Assembly: GCA_937967795.1 (NCBI GenBank)
Contig: CALBSK010000009.1
Location: 1 to 5,711 of the forward strand
Origin: an uncultured Alphaproteobacteria bacterium
Lineage (GTDB): Bacteria; Pseudomonadota; Alphaproteobacteria; UBA9655
DNA length: 5,711 nt
Reading direction: 5' to 3'
The notes under the pieces were generated by a model. It worked only from the letters and a program-made list of their open reading frames with translations, made no database searches and had not been told where the DNA came from. Positions 4,637-5,711 of the stretch are shown in pieces. The stretch's first letter is position 1; each line of letters begins with the position of its first letter. The position numbers and the translations under genes were made by a program.

Positions 4637-5563
4637 GTGATTGAATTTAAAAATATGGAGTTAATATCTTTGGAAGAACAAGTGAACTATGGGCCCGATT
4701 TTATTTGTATAGGTGCACAGAAATCGTGTACGAGCTGGTTACATTGGAATCTTGTATTCCATCCAGAAACTTCAATGCCGCCAGAAAAAGAAATAAATTA
4801 TTTTTGTTGTGAACCTCCACAATGGCAAGAGCGATATAATCGCCTTATGAAGGCAAGAAAAAATGAAATCCCAATAACTGAAATTTTTCCATTTGAATCT
4901 TTTCCATTCACATGGTACGAGGATTTTCTTTTTACTCCGCATACTGCGGAAAATTATTTTAAATTATTTCCTAAGCCTCAGGGCAAGATTAGTGGAGATT
5001 TGAGCCCTTCTTATTGTTTATTACAGACTCAATATATTGAAGCCCTATCTAAGGAACTTCCTAATGTTAAAATCATTTATCTCCTTCGTAATCCTGTTGA
5101 TAGGGCCTGGTCTCAATTCAAAATGATGAACCAAGATTTTCTTTTGACTCACCCAGACGCTAGTGAAATTATTCATTTCATTGAAAATGAAGGGTGCCTT
5201 GATTATAGTAAATACACCTCCATTCTTAACACCTGGGAGGCCTATTTTCCTGGGCGTGTAAAGGTGTGGTTTTATGATCAGATATGTAAAAATCCAGAAA
5301 AAGTATTTATGGAAATATGTAAATACCTTAATATTTCTAAAAACATAGATTTTGAGCATAACAAAATTAAAGATAAAGTATTTAAGGGGCCTTCTAATCC
5401 TATGCCCATAGGTATTAGGAGGTATTTAAATACTCAGCTTCACGATGAACTTATTTCTCTTCATAAACATTTTAAGAATGTTTATACTAAGTGTTGGCTA
5501 AATGAAAACACGTCAAAGTTACTGGAAATATACTCATGGCTTTACTACAAAATAAAAAATTGA
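4637..5563 (+). CDS. sulfotransferase family protein (PAPS-dependent)
   Basis: Such enzymes move a sulfuryl group from PAPS to a sugar, lipid or protein; the acceptor here is unknown. The 308-residue reading has family length. The 5'-phosphosulfate loop is PDFICIGAQKSCTSWL (20-35), with Cys31 where the family normally has Gly. KEINYF (51-56) and GDLSPSYC (120-127) are family blocks, and LLRNPVDRAWSQF (149-161) is the 3'-phosphate-binding motif. The C-terminal half has FPGRVKVWFYDQI (204-216) followed by the KNPEKVF helix. No signal peptide or membrane segment is visible, so it should be cytoplasmic. The start is unsure: GTG 4637 and ATG 4655 have no good ribosome site, while TTG 4670 has GGAG 9 bases before it. 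All three keep the domain. The gene is clearly more AT-rich than the ribosomal cluster, which suggests horizontal transfer. No sulfate-activation or glycan genes are in view. Confidence 0.85.
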   Translation: MIEFKNMELISLEEQVNYGPDFICIGAQKSCTSWLHWNLVFHPETSMPPEKEINYFCCEPPQWQERYNRLMKARKNEIPITEIFPFESFPFTWYEDFLFTPHTAENYFKLFPKPQGKISGDLSPSYCLLQTQYIEALSKELPNVKIIYLLRNPVDRAWSQFKMMNQDFLLTHPDASEIIHFIENEGCLDYSKYTSILNTWEAYFPGRVKVWFYDQICKNPEKVFMEICKYLNISKNIDFEHNKIKDKVFKGPSNPMPIGIRRYLNTQLHDELISLHKHFKNVYTKCWLNENTSKLLEIYSWLYYKIKN

Positions 5564-5711
5564 GAGTGTTAAGAAGTGATACTATATGAAGCAAGATAAA
5601 ATCCTGCTACAAAGGAAGAAGGCGCAGGGAGATGGGGAGAGTTGGCCCGAGAGATTCTAGGTTCTGTGCACTTATCTAAAAATTGAATAAAAAAAGTGGT
5701 AACGTTCGATT
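5564..5711. other. 3' spacer, no gene recognised
   Basis: After the sulfotransferase stop codon I see no terminator hairpin and no convincing gene. A 24-codon frame (5586-5660) lacks a ribosome site. Another stop-bounded stretch (5600-5683) reads NPATKEEGAGRWGELAREIL and a few more residues; it looks protein-like but is too short to identify and has no start codon. It could be the worn end of a lost gene. Confidence 0.3.

Noticed and set aside
5586..5660. 24-codon reading frame after the sulfotransferase gene
   Set aside because: There is no ribosome-binding site, no recognisable sequence, and the length is within chance expectation.

Overview
The window carries a conserved translation and secretion gene cluster on the + strand (bases about 70-3770), followed by an accessory region. 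The cluster order is ffh - rpsP - rimM - trmD - rplS. This order, the Ffh G4 motif SRID in place of TKLD, and the long charged tails on S16 and L19 point to an alphaproteobacterium. Moderate to low GC and a group II intron remnant would suit an intracellular or symbiotic lineage such as Holosporales or Rickettsiales relatives, but that placement is inference and no species can be named.

Bases 1-169 hold a good sigma70-type promoter (TTGACA, 18 bases, TATAGT) and then a strong GC-rich hairpin with a short T run, placed between the promoter and the ffh start. ffh (170-1522) encodes the SRP GTPase. An 81-base spacer with two small hairpins leads to rpsP (1604-2038, with the start corrected to an internal ATG). 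rimM, trmD and rplS follow with gaps of 9 and 11 bases and one 11-base overlap, so the last four genes almost certainly form one transcription unit. They act together in ribosome production: S16 and RimM in 30S assembly, TrmD in tRNA m1G37 modification and L19 at the subunit interface. Ffh targets nascent membrane proteins.

Bases 3767-4520 are not ordinary intergenic DNA. On the - strand lies the 3' end of a group II intron: the last 170 codons of its reverse transcriptase/maturase, a well-formed domain V and a plausible domain VI. The intron core (domains I-III) and most of the reverse transcriptase are missing, so this is a 5'-truncated, dead copy. The sequence just beyond its 3' end is densely structured and can pair with domain V.

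Bases 4637-5563 encode a complete, AT-rich sulfotransferase-family protein that looks acquired rather than part of the core cluster. The last 148 bases contain no gene I can support. I found no tRNA, rRNA, CRISPR array or complete mobile element. Most of the window is ordinary core genome; the intron remnant and its structured 3' flank are the parts worth a second look.
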